Positions 1-11,130 of a DNA stretch of 64,000 nt are shown piece after piece (positions within the stretch are counted from its first letter, which is position 1; the number at the start of each line of letters is the position of its first letter). The notes under the pieces were generated by a model, which saw only the letters and a list, made by a program, of their open reading frames with translations, did no database searches and was not told the origin of the DNA. Source of the DNA: Dromiciops gliroides (lineage: Eukaryota > Chordata > Mammalia > Microbiotheria > Microbiotheriidae); NCBI RefSeq assembly GCF_019393635.1, contig NC_057863.1:31562814-31626813 (forward strand), read 5' to 3'. The position numbers were made by a program, and so were the translations under genes.

Positions 1-870
1 CAACAACATTATTATATATAGGTTATATTATATAGATATACATATAGATATAATAGGACCTACCTACCATGTATAATAATGTTTCTCCAACATCTCCAGA
101 GATCCCAAACTATCAGAAATAAATCATGGTCTCTACCCCTCTACAGGGGGAGCAGGGGCTGCCTTCCTCAGTCCTAACTTTGTCAGGTCATCCCAAATCC
201 AAAACACTGTTGGAGACTGGAACAGAAGAATGGTTGGTGGGGGCTGCTTCTGGGGTAAGGAAGATCAGTTCTGGGATGGGGCAGGCAAAAAACAGAGATG
301 GAGGGGGCGGGGTGGATGGGTAAGGTTGTCAGGGGCCAAATGTCATAAAGTTTCAGTCTGCCAAAAAACTGAAGCCAACTTCTGAGTCATGTGGGGAACA
401 ATATGGAAGGCTAGACATTTTTTTTGATTCCCTAGGACTTTTCAAATCTCTATAAAATAGAAATTATGCACCAGAGATAAAACAATTTCAATTGTCTCCA
501 TGCCTAGTATACCCAGAAGTTAAAAAAAAAGGTTTAAAAAAACAAAAGAAAACCCAACTACCATAAACTGACACTTATTGTCCCTGAGCTCACTCAGCAC
601 CCTCTCTCCATCCTCCCCATGCTATCAGCAGCAAAGCTACACTAATAAACCCAACAATATCACACGGCTTATAACACAACCCACCCTAACACCCTGGTCC
701 CCACTCTCTTTTTCCAGTGCCATGGAGACCCTGGCTCCAAGCTTTTGACAATTGGCCTGACTGTGACAAATAGCCAGGAGGTCACAACCCTTGAGGAACA
801 AAAGGCTACTGGGGGCCACCACCCTGTAGCATCAGTGCTGCAAAGCTGTGAATTGCTGGTGCTGGGGCAA

Positions 871-872
<2 letters not shown>
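1..872. other. intergenic, no recognised feature
   Basis: AT-rich start (TATATA-type low complexity in the first 60 bases), then unremarkable sequence. Open frames are short and without recognisable similarity. Confidence 0.4.

Positions 873-966
<94 letters not shown>
873..966. repeat. (GT)15(GA)32 compound microsatellite
   Basis: Uninterrupted GT to 902, then GA to 966. Reading frames through it are simple-repeat artefacts. Confidence 0.97.
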
Positions 967-968
<2 letters not shown>

Positions 969-1150
969 AAGAAAGCATATTGATCAGGAGAAAGACTTTC
1001 AAATACAAAGGAAAGGACATTTGAATAACACAAGGGTATTCTGTACCCATTAAGGTCCAGCTTGTCAAGCTTTTTTCACATTGCAAATTCCTAGTTGTCT
1101 CCCTCTCCCAGCTTTGTGTCACCTCTACTTTCTTTACTTTTTAAAAAAAA

Positions 1151-1292
1151 ATTTTTTGTGAGGCAAGTGGGGTTAAGTGACTTGCCCAGGGTCACATAGC
1201 TAGTAAGTATCAAATGTCTGAGGCTGGATTTGAACTCAGGTCCTCCTGAATCCAGGGCTGGTGCTCTATCCACTGCCCTACCTAGCTGCCCC
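1151..1292 (-). repeat. WSINE1-like SINE
   Basis: Antisense copy ending ...CTAGCTGCCCC. CTCTACTTTCTT at 1123-1134 and 1298-1309 is the target-site duplication. Confidence 0.93.
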
Positions 1293-1721
1293 TTCATCTC
1301 TACTTTCTTCCACAAAGCTGATAAAAATATAGAAGAGATAGTGCCAAGAACAAAGTGAGCCCTGGGACCTATGACTAGAAATTTCCATGCTGATCTCAAT
1401 CTAACTCCTTACTTTCGGGGCTCAGGCATTTAACTAGTTATACCTTAAGTAACTGCATTGTCACCCAACTGATATCTCCCCATTTTTCCACAGGGATATT
1501 GTGAGAGAATATCAAACAACTTGCTCAAATCCAGAACTCCCATGTCAATGACATTCACCTGACCTGCTAGTCTAATACTCATCTAGAAGCAGTCTTAGTA
1601 CATGTAGTGAACAGAGCTAGCTGGCCTTGAAGCCAGGAAGCCACAAATTCAGGTCCAGCCTCTGACATACCATCTGTGTGATGCCTGACCTCAAATCACC
1701 TAACCTGTTGGTTCTCCAGGC
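1293..1721. other. intergenic with a decayed MIR-type SINE
   Basis: From about 1605 to 1721 the sequence has MIR-like order on the + strand (AAATTCAGGTCCAGCCTCTGAC, then TGTGTGATGCCTGACCTC, then ACCTGTTGG). The part before it is unique. Confidence 0.4.
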
Positions 1722-1914
1722 CAGGGGTGTCAAATATGCAGCCCCTGGTCCCCTTGTGGCCAGCAACACACCCCAGGGTGGCCAGAACTAGATGAAAATG
1801 GAGTTGGGAAATATTTAACAAAAGAAATAAAAATACAATAGAACCCAGATGAGGTTAATATGTAATTTTCTTAAGGGAAGGGCCACCTGTTTTGATTTGT
1901 TCTTGACACCACTG
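1722..1914. mobile_element. hAT-like non-autonomous DNA transposon (MITE)
   Basis: Terminal inverted repeats CAGGGGTGTCAA (1722-1733) and TTGACACCACTG (1903-1914) match at 11 of 12 positions. They are flanked by 8-bp direct repeats CTCCAGGC and CTCTAAGC (6 of 8). The interior has GTTGGGAAATATTTAACAAA followed by AAAATACAATAGAACC. No coding capacity. It split a MIR-type SINE. Confidence 0.7.
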
Positions 1915-1971
1915 CTCTAAGCAATTCCCCAGCACCAGGATTTCTCATTCACTTAATTTTTAATTTTTAAT

Positions 1972-2112
1972 TTTTTAGTGAGGCAATTGGGGTTAAGTGA
2001 CTTGCCCAGGGTCACACAGCTAGTAAGTGTTAAGTGTCTGAGGCCAGATTTGAACTCAGGTACTCCTGACTCCAGGGCCAGTGCTCTATCCACTGCGCCA
2101 CCTAGCTGCCCC
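1972..2112 (-). repeat. WSINE1-like SINE, A-type
   Basis: Antisense. A-type diagnostic bases (AATTGGGG, GTTAAG, GACTCC, GCTCTATCC). GGATTTCTCA occurs on both sides (near 1939 and 2120), marking the insertion. Confidence 0.93.
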
Positions 2113-2504
2113 AAAACTGGGATTTCTCAAACTTCAATGAAATCACAGATCTGGGCCCTATACCTCACTCTTCCCAGAGTTCCCTCCTATTACATCCCTT
2201 AGGGGGCACAGACAAAGATCTGAAAATTTGAGAAAGAGTTGAGAACAGCTGTGGTTAGCCATTACTAACAAAATCTTTAAGTAATTCATTGAAACTTTGA
2301 AGTGCAGGAATTTCACCAAGTAAAAACTAAGTTATTAGGAAACAAATCTATTGGAATAGTGATGATGATTGATGATGGTGATGATATAGGAGGGAGAGTA
2401 ATGGGCAGACGTCTGCAGCATAATTCCTTAGTCATGGGGAGCAAGGGACCAACCAGGAATAGACCTTCACAAAGGGACAAAACTTTACATGCTCAGTTGC
2501 TTCT

Positions 2505-3112
2505 GATCAATAAATCAACAAACATTCATTAAGTGCCTACTACGTGCTAGTCACTGTGCTAAGTGCTGGGGATGCAAAAAGAGGTAAAAGATAGTTCTTG
2601 CTCTCAAGGAGCTTACTATCTAACGAGGGAGACAACCAGGAGGCCAGTGTCACAGGGTCTGGTATGTGATGGGAAGTAAGGTGTAAGAAAACTGGGAAGT
2701 TAGGAGGGGGCTAGGCTGTGAAGGGCTCTGAAAGCCAAACGGAACATTTTGTCTTTGATCCTGGAGATGCTGGAGTTTATCGGGTCAGGAGGTGACATGA
2801 TCAGATCTGAGCCACTCTAGTGGCTGAACAGAACATGGACTGCAGTGAGTGGGGAGAGACTGGAGGCAGGCGGATCCCTCAGCGGCTATTGCAGTTGTCC
2901 AGGTGTGAGAGGATGAGCGTCTGAACCAGGGTGAAGGCAATGTCAGAGGAGAGAAGGAGGTGCAGTCCAGAGATGCTGCAAAGGTAAAATCGATAGCCCT
3001 TGGCAACAGTTTGGGTAGTGGGGGGGACAGTCCAGGATGACTCCGAGGTTGCCAGCCTAAAGGATGGGAGGATATTGGTACCCTCTACAGCAATAGGGAA
3101 GGCAGGAGAGGA
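2505..3112 (-). mobile_element. L2 LINE, 3' end and ORF2 remnant
   Basis: The reverse strand runs from reverse-transcriptase C-terminal region codons (WLRSDHVTS-like, compare L2 KSDHVTPLL) to the L2 3' tail (+ strand AACATTCATTAAGTGCCTAC). Decayed with stops; no function expected. Confidence 0.75.
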
Positions 3113-3129
3113 AAGGGGGTTTAGCTGCG

Positions 3130-3345
3130 ATTGTTTAGTTGATTAATCGTGTCCATGACCCCATTTGGGGTTTTCTTGGCAAAGATACTGGACTAGTTTG
3201 CCATTTCCTCCTCCAGCTCATTTTACACATGAGAAAACTGGGGCAAACTGGGTTAAGTGACTTGCCCAGGGTCACACAGGTAGTAAGCTTGAGAGGCTGA
3301 ATTTGAATCCAGGTCTTTCTAACTAAGCATTCAGAACTTTCTACA
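3130..3345 (-). repeat. MAR1-like SINE (RTE tail)
   Basis: Reverse strand: tRNA-type body, core and a tail whose complement reads CATGACCCCATTTGGGG...TTTGCCATTTCC, the RTE-type 3' end. Confidence 0.85.
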
Positions 3346-3402
3346 CAAGGCCACAGTCCTTTGATAATAATTCAGCGAGTTGCTGTGTTGCAATTAATTT
3401 TT

Positions 3403-3488
3403 TTTTCTTTTTTTGCGGGGCAATGAGGGTTAAGTCACTTGTCCAGGGTCACACAGCTAGTAAGTGTCAAATGTCTGAGGCCGGATCA
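3403..3488 (-). repeat. truncated WSINE1-like SINE (first of three)
   Basis: Antisense B-type copy cut at GGCCGGATCA, where it meets a T run. It lacks the 5' half of the element. Confidence 0.85.
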
Positions 3489-3543
3489 TTTTTTTTTAAA
3501 AGGCTTTTTTTGTTTGTTTCTTTTTGGATTGTTTTTTTTCTTT

Positions 3544-3680
3544 AGTGAGGCAATTGGGGTTAAGTGACTTGCCCAGGGTCACACAGCTAGTAAGTGTTAA
3601 GTGTCTGAGGCTGGATTTGAACTCAGGTCCTCCTGAATCCAGGGCCAGGGCTCTATTCACTGCACCACCTAGCTGCCCCC
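3544..3680 (-). repeat. WSINE1-like SINE (second of three)
   Basis: Antisense; mosaic of A-type head (AATTGGGG, GTTAAG) and B-type GAATCC. Confidence 0.93.
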
Positions 3681-3686
3681 GGATCA

Positions 3687-3832
3687 TTTTTTTTTTTTTT
3701 TTTTGCGGGGCAATTGGGGTTAAGTGACTTGCCCAGTGTCACACAGCTAGTAAGTGTCTGAGGCCGGATTTGAACTCAGGTACTCCTGACTCCAGGGCCG
3801 GTGCTCTATCCACTGCGCCATCTAGCTGCCCC
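3687..3832 (-). repeat. WSINE1-like SINE (third of three)
   Basis: Antisense, bounded by GGATCA plus T run on both sides (3681 and 3833). It lacks one internal GTTAAGT block. Confidence 0.93.
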
Positions 3833-3846
3833 GGATCATTTTTTTT

Positions 3847-4512
3847 AAAGGAAGAACAAGAGAACGTCATTCCATAGGGTGAAGTGCACAGGTGTCTTCT
3901 TCTACCATGATTTGAGGGAAATATTTGAATCGTTTTAGGAAATCCTATGATTATAGGAAAACGGGCACCAAATCAGCCTCATATGCAGCACAGGCCTGGC
4001 CACTGAATTTGGTTAGGAGGCAAGGCGTGCATCAGGAACTATATAGATTTACCAGAATAGGAGAAACGTGTCCCGACCTGCTGGTCTCCCACCCCTGCAT
4101 TCCTCAGACCTTGAGCGTCTGAGGACACAACCCCCACCTATAGGTCAGGCTCCACCCTAAGCTCCGAGACTGATCCTATCCTCCGGCAGGGGAATAGGAA
4201 GAGCCGGGTTCAGTAGTTCAGCGGTGAGTCAATCTTTACTGCCGAGCCTGTTTTGGCTGTGGAAAAACCAGTGAATTGGCAATCAGAAGACCTTGGTGAA
4301 ATTCCAGCCCTGCTCCTCACCATCTGGATGGCTTCAGGCAGCTCACTTCAATCATCTGAGTCTCACATCTAGTAAATAAGGTGGTTGGACAAGAAAACCT
4401 TCAGCAGGATTCTTAACCTGGGATCCAGGAAACTATTTTAAAAGACATTTTGAAAACTATGTTTCATTATAATTGGCTTCCCCCACAATCTTATGGATTT
4501 CATTTTGTGTAT
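3847..4512. other. intergenic, decayed MIR near 4255-4400
   Basis: Mostly unique. A degraded + strand MIR-type trace (ATTCCAGCCCTGCTCCTCACC...GGCAGCTCACTTCAATCATCTGAG) is visible. Confidence 0.35.
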
Positions 4513-4539
4513 TGCAAAACATTATTGTCCATTGACTTT

Positions 4540-4679
4540 TTTTCCCCCTGGGGGCAATGAGGGTTAAGTGACTTGCCCAGGGTCACACAGCTAGTGTCAA
4601 GTGTCTGAGGTCTGATTTGAACTCAGGTCCTCCTGAATCCAGGGCCAGTGCTTTATTCACTGCACCACCTAGCTGCCCC
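4540..4679 (-). repeat. WSINE1-like SINE, B-type
   Basis: Antisense. Perfect 14-bp target-site duplication TGCAAAACATTATT at 4513-4526 and 4680-4693. Confidence 0.95.
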
Positions 4680-4693
4680 TGCAAAACATTATT

Positions 4694-5854
4694 ATGAGAA
4701 GAGGTCTAGATGTTTCACCAGAAGGCCAGAATGCAAGACCCACAAAAAAGTTAGTTCTCTTCTACAATTCCAGCCTCTTGTGTGATTCCACATTCTTTCC
4801 TTGTACTTCAGGTCCTCTATAACTGACCACTCACTTTGTTTTTCCAGGACTCTGAGGCCCTAAACCCCCGAGCCCCAAGAACTGAGTTTCTTGTTTCTAA
4901 TTCCTCTGACTCCTCGTGCCCCGGTCCTTGTTACCTACTGCCCCACCTTGCCGGTGAACAAATCCCTTGCCTGACTGGACCTTTGATCACCTGTGCCACA
5001 CTTAATTAGGTTGATAACCTGGATCTTGGACTTGGTTTGGAACTTTGGCAAACACTATATCCATGACTGCAATAAAAGAAAAGAAAATAATACTCTACGT
5101 TGATTAAACTGGTTTGTTCTAATGACCAATTTCCGTCCTGGAAGACTGGTGTTGAAATACACCGCCCTCCTCTTCATTGAGAGGTGGAGGCCACAGTTGT
5201 AGAACATAGAATGTTGTCTGTGCTATCAGAGGGGATCTCCTCTTGAGGATAGCTCTGTTGGGTGCTTTCTACCCCTCCCCCCTTTTTCTACAAGGTCAGG
5301 GGAGAAGAGAGGCTTAAGAACAAACAGCTAAAAAGGCAATCTTTAAAAAGAAGAAGAGGCTTAATTACCCTTTCCCTGTGTCCTACTTTAGGATTCGAGT
5401 CCTTTCATGTTTGCCTCTTAGGGAACCCACACTGGACCTTGAAGTCTTCTGCTAAGGTGAACCCTGCTGCCTCTGCAGACAGCCAGTTCCACTGACATTG
5501 CATTCCATGTTGGCACAGCTCAAAATGATGGGGAGGTTTTCCTTACATTACCTGTTTCTCTGTAACTTCCATTCATCACTTGCTCCTAGCCCTGCTCTCA
5601 GAGGCCAAGCAGTTCAAGACAAATCTCTACAATGCTTCAGCTACAATGCTGTGTTACTCATTCTGTTACCTTGGGGTTTCTGGGCCCCCCTGTCCTGTTT
5701 GCCTTCTTTGGGGTGTTCTCACACCTGTCAAAGCCTTTCGTAAACGTTTAGTGCTCAGAAGGGGAATGCTTTGCTTCAGAGGTGTTTGAACAAGGGGAGA
5801 GTACAATGGGATCATCACTTCCCCTCTTCAGAGCCCCAGACCTATTCCAATGGC
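4694..5854. other. intergenic unique sequence
   Basis: No repeat family recognised. Open frames up to 81 codons show no recognisable domains. An AATAAAAG near 5068 is the only polyadenylation-like signal seen, with no gene attached. Confidence 0.4.
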
Positions 5855-5960
5855 CCTTATTGGCTTTCACGGTATCCTCCCACTTGGCATAGTGCCCGAC
5901 ATATAGTTAGGGCTTAATAAATGCTTGTTGACTGCCTGACTGGGTGACTGGTTGGTTGGT
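5855..5960 (+). repeat. L2 LINE 3' end
   Basis: The typical L2 terminus is present: GGCATAGTGCCCGACATATAG, then CTTAATAAATGCTTGTTGACTG. Confidence 0.75.
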
Positions 5961-6029
5961 TGCCAAGTTTTGCTGTTGACTTTAGTATCCAACACTAGGG
6001 CTATATTCAGCCCACAACACTCCTTTAGC

Positions 6030-6275
6030 AGCTAGATGGCACAGTGAATAGAGCGCAGGACTTCGAGTCAGGAAGACTTGAATTCAAATCTAGCCTCAGA
6101 CACTTACTAGCTGTGCGACCCTGGGCAAATCTCTTAATCTGTTTGCCTCAGTTTCCTCAACAGTAAAGTACCTTATAATGTTGTCATAAGGATCAAATGA
6201 GATATTTGTAAAGTGCTTTTCATGACATCTGGTAGATAGTAGGTTCTATATAAGTGCTTACTCCCTTCTCTTTCC
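6030..6275 (+). repeat. MIR/MON1-like SINE, near full length
   Basis: tRNA-like head (GCAGCTAGATGGCACAGTG), core (CTTACTAGCTGTGCGACCCTGGGC) and L2-type tail (GATCAAATGAGATATTTGTAAAGTGC) are all present. Confidence 0.85.
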
Positions 6276-6280
6276 CAAGT

Positions 6281-6378
6281 GCAGCCCCAACTGATTAAAA
6301 TAATTGGGAAATACTTAACAGAAAATAAGATACAATAAAACCTAGAGAATATTATATGTAGCCTGCACAGACCCCTCA
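6281..6378 (+). mobile_element. second copy of the hAT-like MITE, partial
   Basis: AATTGGGAAATACTTAACAG and AGATACAATAAAACC match the interior of the 1722-1914 element. Recognisable ends are missing. Confidence 0.5.
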
Positions 6379-6463
6379 ATCTTTTTCAGACATCTATTCT
6401 ATGTCCTGGATAATAGGACTTTTGCATTTACTTTATAAGTTTACATGTGCAGGCTTAACCTTT

Positions 6464-7060
6464 TTTTAAAAAATAAAAGTATTTTATTATTTTCCAGTTA
6501 CATGTAGAGATAGTTTTCAACTTTTGTTTTTATAATATTTCCAATTTCCAATTTTCCTCCCTCCCTTTCCTCCCCCACCCCAGACAGCAGGTAATCTGAT
6601 ATAGGTTATATATATATATATAATATAATTATATATATAATAACATTAAACATATTTCTGCATTAGTCATGTTATAAGAGAAGAATCAGAGCAAAAAGGA
6701 AAAACCTCAAAAAAGAAAAACAACAGCACCAAAAACAAAAATAGTATGGTTCAATCAGCATCCATATTCCACAGTTCTTTTTTTTCTCCTAGATTTAGAG
6801 AGCCTTTTCCATTATGAGTCCTTTGGAACTTTCTTGTACCGTTGTATTGGTGAGAAGAATCTAGTCTATCATAGTTGATCAACACATAGTGTTGATGATA
6901 CTGTGTACAATGTTCTTCTGGTTCTGCTCATCTCACTCATCATCAGTTCATGCAAGTCCTTCCAGGTTTCTCTGAACTCCTCCTGCTCATTGTTTCCTAC
7001 AGCACAATAGAATTCCATTACATTCATATACCACAACTTGTTCAGCCATTCCCCAATGGA
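6464..7060 (-). mobile_element. 5'-truncated L1 insertion
   Basis: The reverse strand carries the L1 ORF2 C-terminus (EWLNKLWYMNVMEFYCAV, the marsupial counterpart of the placental WYIHTMEYYSAI motif) and 3' UTR to a poly-A. The target-site duplication is TGCAGGCTTAACCTTT / TGCAGACTTAACCTTT (6448-6463, 7061-7076; 15 of 16). An AT-rich tract sits at 6607-6640. Confidence 0.9.
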
Positions 7061-7076
7061 TGCAGACTTAACCTTT

Positions 7077-8050
7077 AGAAGCAATCTCTTCACCTCTCAA
7101 ATAAACTTGAGTTTGCAACGTGGTCGACCTGTTCCCAGGTGACTGTGATGCCTTCAACAACCACATGGTTCAAGTCCTGAAAACTTAAGAGCTAGGCCTG
7201 GTTGAGGTGGAAATAAACATAATTTCCTCGTAAAATCAAGAGTCTTAAACATGTTTTAGGGTCTTCTTGGGCAAAATGACTATTATGGAAATGTTTTACA
7301 TGACTGCACATGTATAAACTAGATTGGACTGCTTACTGTCTCAGGGAGAGGGGAAGGGAGGGATACAATTTATCCACTGCACCACCTACCTGCTCAAGAG
7401 GAGGGATACAATTTAGAATTCAAAACTTTTTTTGAAATGTTTAAAAAATTGTCTTAATATATAATTGAGGGGAAAATAAAATATTATATTAAATTTTTTC
7501 CCAATAAGTAAGAAAAATGTTTTAGGCTCCACCAAATTCCTCTTTTGATGTCTCATCACAGTTATCTGGGGTTTCCAATGTCCATTCTAACAAATACAAA
7601 TGCTAGGAGCTGGGAGAGACCCAGTGACAAACTGTTTGCTGTCCAAGGACCAAGCTAATCACACAGGGCAAAGCTCATCCCCAGAGCAGGAGATTAATTG
7701 CCAGGCTATCATGATTGATGACAGGTAAAAAGGGCCAATGCCCTCTGATGCCCTCTGTCCCATCTGGTCCCCTTCTTGCCTCCACAGTGAAAGCAGCGAA
7801 GTAGTTGAAAAGGATCAAGGGTGCTAAGAATGCCATAGGTCTTAGACTAGCAAACAGGAATAGTTGATCCTCTTAATCTGAATCTCTTTCTCAATAACTG
7901 GTAGTAGAGGAACAGAACCACACCCATGTTGACATTCTTCCCAAAATAAAAGCAGGAGATGTAAAGCTGTAGATAAATAGAATGATGGACAGCACCTTCT
8001 CTTCCTTACACAAAGGAAATGAGAAATGCCATTTCATGGAACACTTGTCT
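7077..8050. other. intergenic, mostly unique
   Basis: 7270-7500 contains L1 3'-tail-like text (ACATGACTGCACATGTATAAAC, then GGGAGAGGGGAAGGGAGGGATAC) that looks like another old L1 end on the + strand. The remainder is unrecognised. Confidence 0.35.
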
Positions 8051-8054
8051 GGAA

Positions 8055-8265
8055 AGACAGCCAGGTGGAGAAGAAGTGCATAGAGTTCTGGGCTTGGAGT
8101 CACTCAGGAAAACCTGACCTCCAATCCCATCTCAGACACTTACTGTGTGGCCCTGGCCAAGTCATTTAACCTCTCCCAGGTTCAGATTCCTTCTCTGTAA
8201 AGAAAATGAGGGAGTTGGACTCCTGGACTCTAGGGGCCCTTCCAACTTGAAATCAATGATTCTGT
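8055..8265 (+). repeat. MIR-like SINE
   Basis: CAATCCCATCTCAGACACTTAC...TGTGTGGCCCTGGCCAAGTC...AATGAGGGAGTTGGACT is MIR order on the + strand. Confidence 0.65.
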
Positions 8266-8825
8266 GGTCTCATCTTGCAGGACTCAAAATGAGTTTAAGC
8301 CAACAGACTGACATGGAGGTAATTGCGGCTTATACACACCTATGTCTGGTGGAAAGAACATCTACTTAACAAGGAGGCAGAGAATTTCTACCAGAGAACA
8401 TAAGATCCTCCGTACTAAGCCAACACATATCTTGATACTTCTGTAGTGTGAAGGTAGGAAGATGGTGAAAATGCTAATGGAAAACACGGTCATCTTAGGA
8501 TCAAAAAATCAGAGAATGAAAGCTTGTGGCCTGCTCCAAAAGAACCTGTGCCTCATGAATCTTTTTTTTTTTTTTAATAAAATTGTCAGAAGACATTGGC
8601 CATGGTTAGAAGTAAAGAATATCACTGGAACAGAAAGTGAAATCAACTATGCTTTAGCATACAGGAAATGTTTGGTTTCAAGATGGGGGTCATTTCAGAA
8701 GCAGTGGTTTGGTGTAGCTAGAATAGTGAATTATTGGCTCACTAGAAAAAAGGGCAAAAGCTGAGAGGCAGAATAAAAAGACCAAATCAGGAGAAAGAAT
8801 ATTTATGACTAGAGAACACTGTATG
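8266..8825. other. intergenic, no recognised feature
   Basis: A 100-codon open frame (8462-8764) has no recognisable motif and runs through a T11 tract; not called as a gene. Confidence 0.4.
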
Positions 8826-8890
8826 TCATCAATCAACAAGCACTTATTAAATGCCTACTGTGTACCAGGTACCCTGCTAAGCACTGGACC
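8826..8890 (-). repeat. L2 3' end
   Basis: CAACAAGCACTTATTAAATGCC followed by CTACTGTGTACCAGGTA is the complement of the L2 terminus. Confidence 0.7.
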
Positions 8891-8959
8891 CATGATTTCA
8901 TCGATATAGAGAATTCTTGGTTGAGGAGTTGCTAATAGCTTATCAATGTAGGTAGGCAT

Positions 8960-9115
8960 CTTTTCTGAAGTTCAAGTTTTACAGAGATGTTTTGAGCACT
9001 GAGAGGTTAAGTAGCCTGCCTAAGGTCACACAGCCCAGCCCAGGATGTGTCAGAGGTGGAAACTGAAACCAGGTCTTCATAGTTCCAAGGATAGCTCTCT
9101 AACTACATCATGGGT
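8960..9115 (-). repeat. MIR-like SINE, decayed
   Basis: Reverse-strand core: GAGAGGTTAAGTAGCCTGCC, TAAGGTCACACAGC, then GAAACCAGGTCTTC. Confidence 0.6.
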
Positions 9116-9218
9116 GCCTCTTATTGAGGCTACAAATATAATGACAGCAACCTCAACTCAACATGTGTAAATAAGCTATCGACTCTTTTTTTATTTTGTT
9201 TTGGTTTTGTCTTTGGTT

Positions 9219-9361
9219 TTTTTTTGCGGGGCAATGGGGGTTAAGTGACTTGCCCAGGGTCACACAGCTAGTAAGTGTCAAGTGTCTGAGGCCGGATTTG
9301 AACTCAGGTACTCCTGAATCCAGGGCCGGTGCTTTATCCACTGCGCCACCTAGCTGCCCCC
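9219..9361 (-). repeat. WSINE1-like SINE, B-type
   Basis: Antisense. Perfect target-site duplication AGCTATCGACTCTT at 9174-9187 and 9362-9375. Confidence 0.95.
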
Positions 9362-9375
9362 AGCTATCGACTCTT

Positions 9376-9744
9376 AAAACTGAAAAAGAGGCCAAGTATA
9401 AAGACATTGAATTTATCACTCTTCCTTTGAGAAGTTTAACTAATGTTAATCAGTCACCAAAATGAGGAGGCCAAAATAGCCTAGAAATCACAGCAGGCAC
9501 CAAGCTGAAAGACAGGACAATCACACAAGCACATCTACAAAGGAATAAAGAAGAAAGTGGCAGGATACCATAAATACAATTTCACATAACACTAAAAGAG
9601 AAAAAATAAGACTTGGCATGAAACCCAATTAAACTAAACCACCTTGAAAATATCTATATATGAAATTAGAAAGAGGACAAGAAATGGACAAGAAGTAGAA
9701 CAGATTTGTCAGTATTTCTATGTAATCTACTAATAATCTAGTAC
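9376..9744. other. intergenic, no recognised feature
   Basis: A-rich, possibly old LINE interior; nothing specific can be supported. Confidence 0.3.
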
Positions 9745-11130
9745 TTTAAAAAACCCACAGTTTTATTTAAAGTTTTGAGTCCCAAATTCTATCCCTCCTT
9801 CTCCAACCCCTCCCTTAGGTAGTAAACAGATATAGGTTATACATGTGCAATTATTAGTCATTTTGTATAAGAAGATTAGAATAAAAGGGAAAAAATGAAA
9901 GAAAGTAAAAAATAGCATGCTTCAGTCTGTGTTCAGTCAACATCAGTTTTTTATTTGGAGGTGGATAGTATGCTTCATCAATAGTCCTTTGGGACTGTCT
10001 TGGATCATTGCATTGCCAAGAATAGCTAAGTCATTCACAGTTCTTCATGGAACAATACTGTTACTGTGCACAGTATTCTCCTGGTTCTGCTCACTTCACT
10101 CAGCATCAGTCTACTTAAGTCTTTCCATGTTTTTCTGAAGTCATCCTGCTTGTCATTTCTTATAGCACAATAATATTCCATGACAATCATATACAACAAC
10201 TTTTTTTAGCCATTCCCCAATTGATGGACATCCCTTTGATTTCCAATTTTTAGCCACCACAAAAAGAGCTGCTATAAATTCTTTTGTACATATAGGTCCT
10301 CCTCCCCCTCCCCTTTTTGGGATCTCTTTGGGATATAAATCTGGCAGTGGTATGGCTGGAGCAAAGAGTATGCACAGTTCTACAGCCCTTTGACCCTAGT
10401 TCTAAATTGCTCTCCAGAAGGGTTGAATCAGTTCACAACTCCACTAATAGTGAATTAGAGTCTCAGTTTTCCCACATCTCCTCCAACATCCAACATTTTC
10501 TTTTCTTTTTTGGTCATGTTAGTCATTCTGATAGGTGTGAGGTGGTACCTCAGAGTTGTTTTAATTTGTATTTCTTTGACCAATTGTGATTTAGAGCATT
10601 TTTCATACGATTGTAGATAGCTTTTATTTCTTTGTCTGAAAACTGCCTGTTCATATCCGTTGACCATTTATTAATTGGGGAGTGACTTGTATTTTTTATA
10701 AATTTGACTCAGTTCTTTACATATTTGAGAATGAGGCCTTTATCAGAAATACTTGTAAAAATTCTTTCCCAATTTTCTGCTTTTCTTATTATTTTGGTTG
10801 CATTGATTTTATTTGTGCAGAAGGTTTTACATTTTATATAATGAAAATTGTCTATTTTATATTTTGTAATGCTCACTATATCTTCTTTGATCCTAAATTC
10901 TTCCTCTCTTCATAAATCTGACAAACTATTCCACACTCTCTTAATTTGCTTATGGTATCCACCTTTATGTGTAAATCATGTTCCCATTTTGACTTTATTT
11001 TGATGTAAAATGTGAGATGCTGGTCTATAACTAATTTCTGTCATACTGTTTTCTGCTTTTCCCAACAGCTTTTGTCAAATAATGAACTTTCATCCCCAAA
11101 GCTTGGGTCTTTGGGTTTATCAAACACTGG
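9745..11130 (-). mobile_element. L1 LINE, ORF2 C-terminal part and 3' UTR
   Basis: This is the longest L1 segment in the window. On the + strand the order matches reverse-complemented mammalian L1: 3' UTR, then CTCCTGGTTCTGCTCACTTC, AATATTCCATGAC, CATTCCCCAATTGATGGACA, GATAGGTGTGAGGTGGTACC and GTTTGGG-like endonuclease-distal sequence to about 11120. Interrupted by stops; not functional. Confidence 0.85.

Noticed and set aside
806..1053. Arg-Glu and Ser-Leu repeat frames
   Set aside because: Translations of the GT/GA microsatellite.
1978..2202. Recurring frames reading VRQLGLSDLPRVTQLVSVKC or [20 protein letters not shown]
   Set aside because: They are translations of the same SINE (antisense and sense) at more than twenty places, not a gene family.
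4255..5100. Possible gene 3' end from AATAAAAG near 5068
   Set aside because: No upstream coding sequence, and such hexamers are common in AT-rich DNA.
8462..8764. 100-codon + strand frame as a small gene
   Set aside because: No homology recognised, crosses a T11 run, no splice or promoter context.
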